A DNA stretch of 64,000 bases from Bacteroides acidifaciens. GTDB lineage: Bacteria > Bacteroidota > Bacteroidia > Bacteroidales > Bacteroidaceae. The DNA lies in NCBI RefSeq assembly GCF_903181435.1, contig NZ_CAEUHO010000004.1, forward strand, positions 248,001 to 312,000. Reading direction: 5' to 3'. Shown piece after piece: positions 63,001 to 64,000 of this stretch (its first letter is position 1; each line of letters starts with the position of its first letter). The notes beneath the pieces are model-generated. The model worked only from the letters and a program-made list of their open reading frames with translations. It had not been told where the DNA came from and did not search any database. A program made the translations under genes and the position numbers.

Positions 63001-63560
63001 ATGACTACTTGCAACAGTTGCTCACCACTGTAAACTACATCATGGGGCTTCATGCCTACAGAAGAAAAGTTCAGTACAGTTCCGTATGTCAGTGGTTTGG
63101 AGAACGTAAAGCGTCCGTCAATGTCTGTGATGGTTCCTTGGCTTTTATCTTGTGTGAAGATAGCGACTCCCGGAAGAACGTTCCCGTCGCTATCGGTGAC
63201 ACGTCCGTTCAGGGGTGTTTTGGCTATTGCTTTCTTGGGGATTGCAGTAATGACAATCGTTTTTCCTTTTATGGAATATTGTAGTCCGGTTCCTGTCAGG
63301 AGCGTTTTCATTACGTTGTTGATTTCAGCTTCCTGTAGAGATACGGACACATTGACTCCTTTCAATAGAGAGGCATTATAGAAAAACTGGTAGCCATATT
63401 GTTTACTCAGTTTCTCCAACACGTTTTCCAACGGTTTCTTACTTACCGTAACGGTGATCTTCTCCGGTTGGCGTGTTTGAGCATATGCCAACGGAGCGGT
63501 ACAGGACAGGATGAGGGAAATAGCCAACATGAGTCCTTTGGAAATAAGCTTTTCTGTCAT
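60078..63560 (-). CDS. SusC/RagA-family TonB-dependent transporter with N-terminal STN domain
   Basis: 1160 residues. Signal peptide ends at PLAYAQ (near 27). STN (secretin/TonB short) domain at about 40-95 (KPLENVLEKLSKQYGYQFFY), carboxypeptidase-D-like domain from about 115 (LNGRVTDSDGNVLPGVAIFT), plug from about 197 (LDAVIVTGFQTISRERATG) and a barrel ending LGININF. The STN domain is used to signal to a FecR-like anti-sigma factor, and the gene just upstream is one. Imports an unknown ligand with the downstream SusD. Confidence 0.95.
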   Translation of the reverse strand: MTEKLISKGLMLAISLILSCTAPLAYAQTRQPEKITVTVSKKPLENVLEKLSKQYGYQFFYNASLLKGVNVSVSLQEAEINNVMKTLLTGTGLQYSIKGKTIVITAIPKKAIAKTPLNGRVTDSDGNVLPGVAIFTQDKSQGTITDIDGRFTFSKPLTYGTVLNFSSVGMKPHDVVYSGEQLLQVVMVEDVKQLDAVIVTGFQTISRERATGAATIVKSNYLDKIQAPDLGSKLEGATPGLTSYNGKMSIRGTSTFSTSIGTTPLLVLDGQPVTGVGINELNPEDIETITVLKDAAATSLYGVRASNGVIVVTTKRGTGKKPNINVSANFYLNPLPSLDYRHYASTSDIIDYERDYLTNNPNYQENPLDYFDLLNDIKAPSYISTVDRLYYRLAKGEITESQLNASLDLLRKNDYRKAYRDELQQMNFVQDYNLSLSKAGDRSNFFFSARYENKSTYNKNNSFDKFTFYMKNELDLTKWFKLTVGTNVGIGNTSYSQAGYQGTTVAMPYETLYNEDGSYAYIYPHNYFNSQTVNQTEGLKPMGYNAVEESTKNMQDTDDLYWKLFTHADFKLLKGLNFGVKFQYEKRDQNTERQDEEDSYYMRNMINRHAATNPKGGYTYYIPEGGRMEESHARWSYMNLRAQFDYQTTINDKHEITALLGGEIREDKYRKTIGERYGYDEQKLVYKQVDWAALNKGVIGQLSSNPFQKQEQLFVNDSHHRYVSAYFNAGYSYDTRYALNGSVRIEQADLFGTDPKYRYRPLWSVGASWNISNEEFMKDITWVDMLKLRATYGITGNVDQNTSPYLLGSYAVSPYSQSNLTTIISPPNKLLRWEKTSTFNIGLDFSLFKRLSGSFDFYQRYSSDLLANTNLDPSTGFQTARVNNGAMRNKGIELSLSYNWLNSRDWSFNTTFTTAYNSNKIKKVGYIPTSAKSMLTNPGSFYLQGDTYNSLYAYRYAGLTDEGNPSVYDTEGNVVSLKPVDEIDALTCVGQLDPKWNGALDISLRWKQLNFFTKIVYYAGHSLRVDATPLYSGLRSETYKGAIHEDIANRWTPEHTNTDIPSMTVYGLSTDREYHWKYADYNTASAAFIKIRNIGVSYTLPQEWISKAGFKGISLRAQVNNPCYWAANKRDIDPEAFNANSGTRSDEKATSYILGININF

Positions 63561-63591
63561 AACTATGTGAAATTTATAATATTAGATGCTA

Positions 63592-64000
63592 TTATTCATT
63601 CTTTTTCTCTATTGCGTCTATTCTCCTGTCCTGATGGATTTTGAAGTCTAGTTCATTTGTCAGGTGCAGGATATTGAGTATTTCTGCGAGCGGCTGTTTA
63701 CGTGACAATATGCCGCTATAGCGTATATCTTGTATATCTTCGCTTACATTGATGTCTACATTATACCAGCGGGACAGTTCATTCATGATAGTACCGATTG
63801 TCTCGCTATGGAAGACGAACTTATCTTCCGTCCAACCAGTGGTAGCGGATATATCAGCTTGCGCTATGCTGTAATCGCGTGTCGTTTTATGGTAAGTGAA
63901 CTGTTCGCCTGGAGACAATGTGGCGAGAATCTTCTGTCCTTCGCGTACGTTGACCGAACCTTCAACCAAAGTGATGGATACATTTCCTTCTTCTTCGTAA
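63592..64000 (-). CDS. FecR-family anti-sigma factor, C-terminal part
   Basis: About 135 codons, open to the window edge, so the N-terminus and any membrane helix lie beyond 64000. Visible: the FecR periplasmic beta region (GSVNVREGQKILATLSPGEQ FTYH), WTEDKFVFHSETIGTIMNEL, SRWYNVDINVSED and the C-terminal DUF4974-type domain (PLAEILNILHLTNELDFKI). It stands 31 bp before the STN-type susC gene. Known scheme: the receptor contacts FecR, which then frees an ECF sigma factor; that sigma gene should lie just beyond the window. Confidence 0.9.
   Translation of the reverse strand, partial: YEEEGNVSITLVEGSVNVREGQKILATLSPGEQFTYHKTTRDYSIAQADISATTGWTEDKFVFHSETIGTIMNELSRWYNVDINVSEDIQDIRYSGILSRKQPLAEILNILHLTNELDFKIHQDRRIDAIEKKNE

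Overview
The window is from a gut Bacteroides-type genome (Bacteroidota). The evidence is two SusC/SusD systems, a hybrid two-component regulator of the Bacteroides polysaccharide-utilisation type, perfect TAnnTTTG -7 promoter boxes, an HU-like/amidase/small-protein module typical of Bacteroides, and a FecR-linked TonB receptor. Species cannot be fixed from sequence alone.

Layout. 1-1320 is the C-terminal end of a large secreted FN3/discoidin/dockerin protein. 1408-2010 is a HigA-type antitoxin beside a frameshifted HigB-type toxin. 2907-21391 is a polysaccharide utilisation locus: hybrid sensor/regulator and an acetylesterase on the minus strand, then a tight plus-strand operon of SusC, SusD, two heparinase II/III-fold lyases, a GH88 unsaturated uronyl hydrolase and two surface lipoproteins. 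No sulfatase is present, so the target is probably an unsulfated, perhaps acetylated, uronic-acid polysaccharide. An IS982-type element (21424-22449) closes this block.

22452-44798 is one long minus-strand island of Rhs/YD-repeat genes. It reads, in transcription order: a DUF4373-type protein; two secreted orphan Rhs tips with JAB-like toxin domains, each followed by a lipoprotein that is probably its immunity partner; an HU-like protein, an amidase and a 33-residue small protein; a split Rhs pair (1048 + 1335 aa) with a lipoprotein immunity candidate; a decayed Rhs gene with an HEYYGH tip; a startless orphan tip with a small membrane protein; a methyltransferase fused to a probable toxin tail; orphan immunity genes; and the stub of a further tip cut by the IS. 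A roughly 125-bp promoter/leader module is present three times, before the HU gene and before each secreted tip. Cassette junctions and terminators are also repeated. The island looks like a store of toxin/immunity cassettes that moves by recombination at the RHS core.

44950-46395 holds a zinc-finger protein and an S24-type regulator, divergent, with a 22-bp tandem array between them. A second array of the same unit precedes the hybrid regulator gene at 6899-7020. 46419-49840 has repeat-rich DNA and a GH95 enzyme. 49845-55858 is housekeeping: SulP transporter, rubrerythrin, L-aspartate oxidase, a PH-domain protein and dihydrolipoamide dehydrogenase. 56024-64000 is a second glycan or nutrient uptake operon on the minus strand: FecR anti-sigma factor (cut by the window edge), SusC with an STN domain, SusD, and a large protein with two thioredoxin domains.
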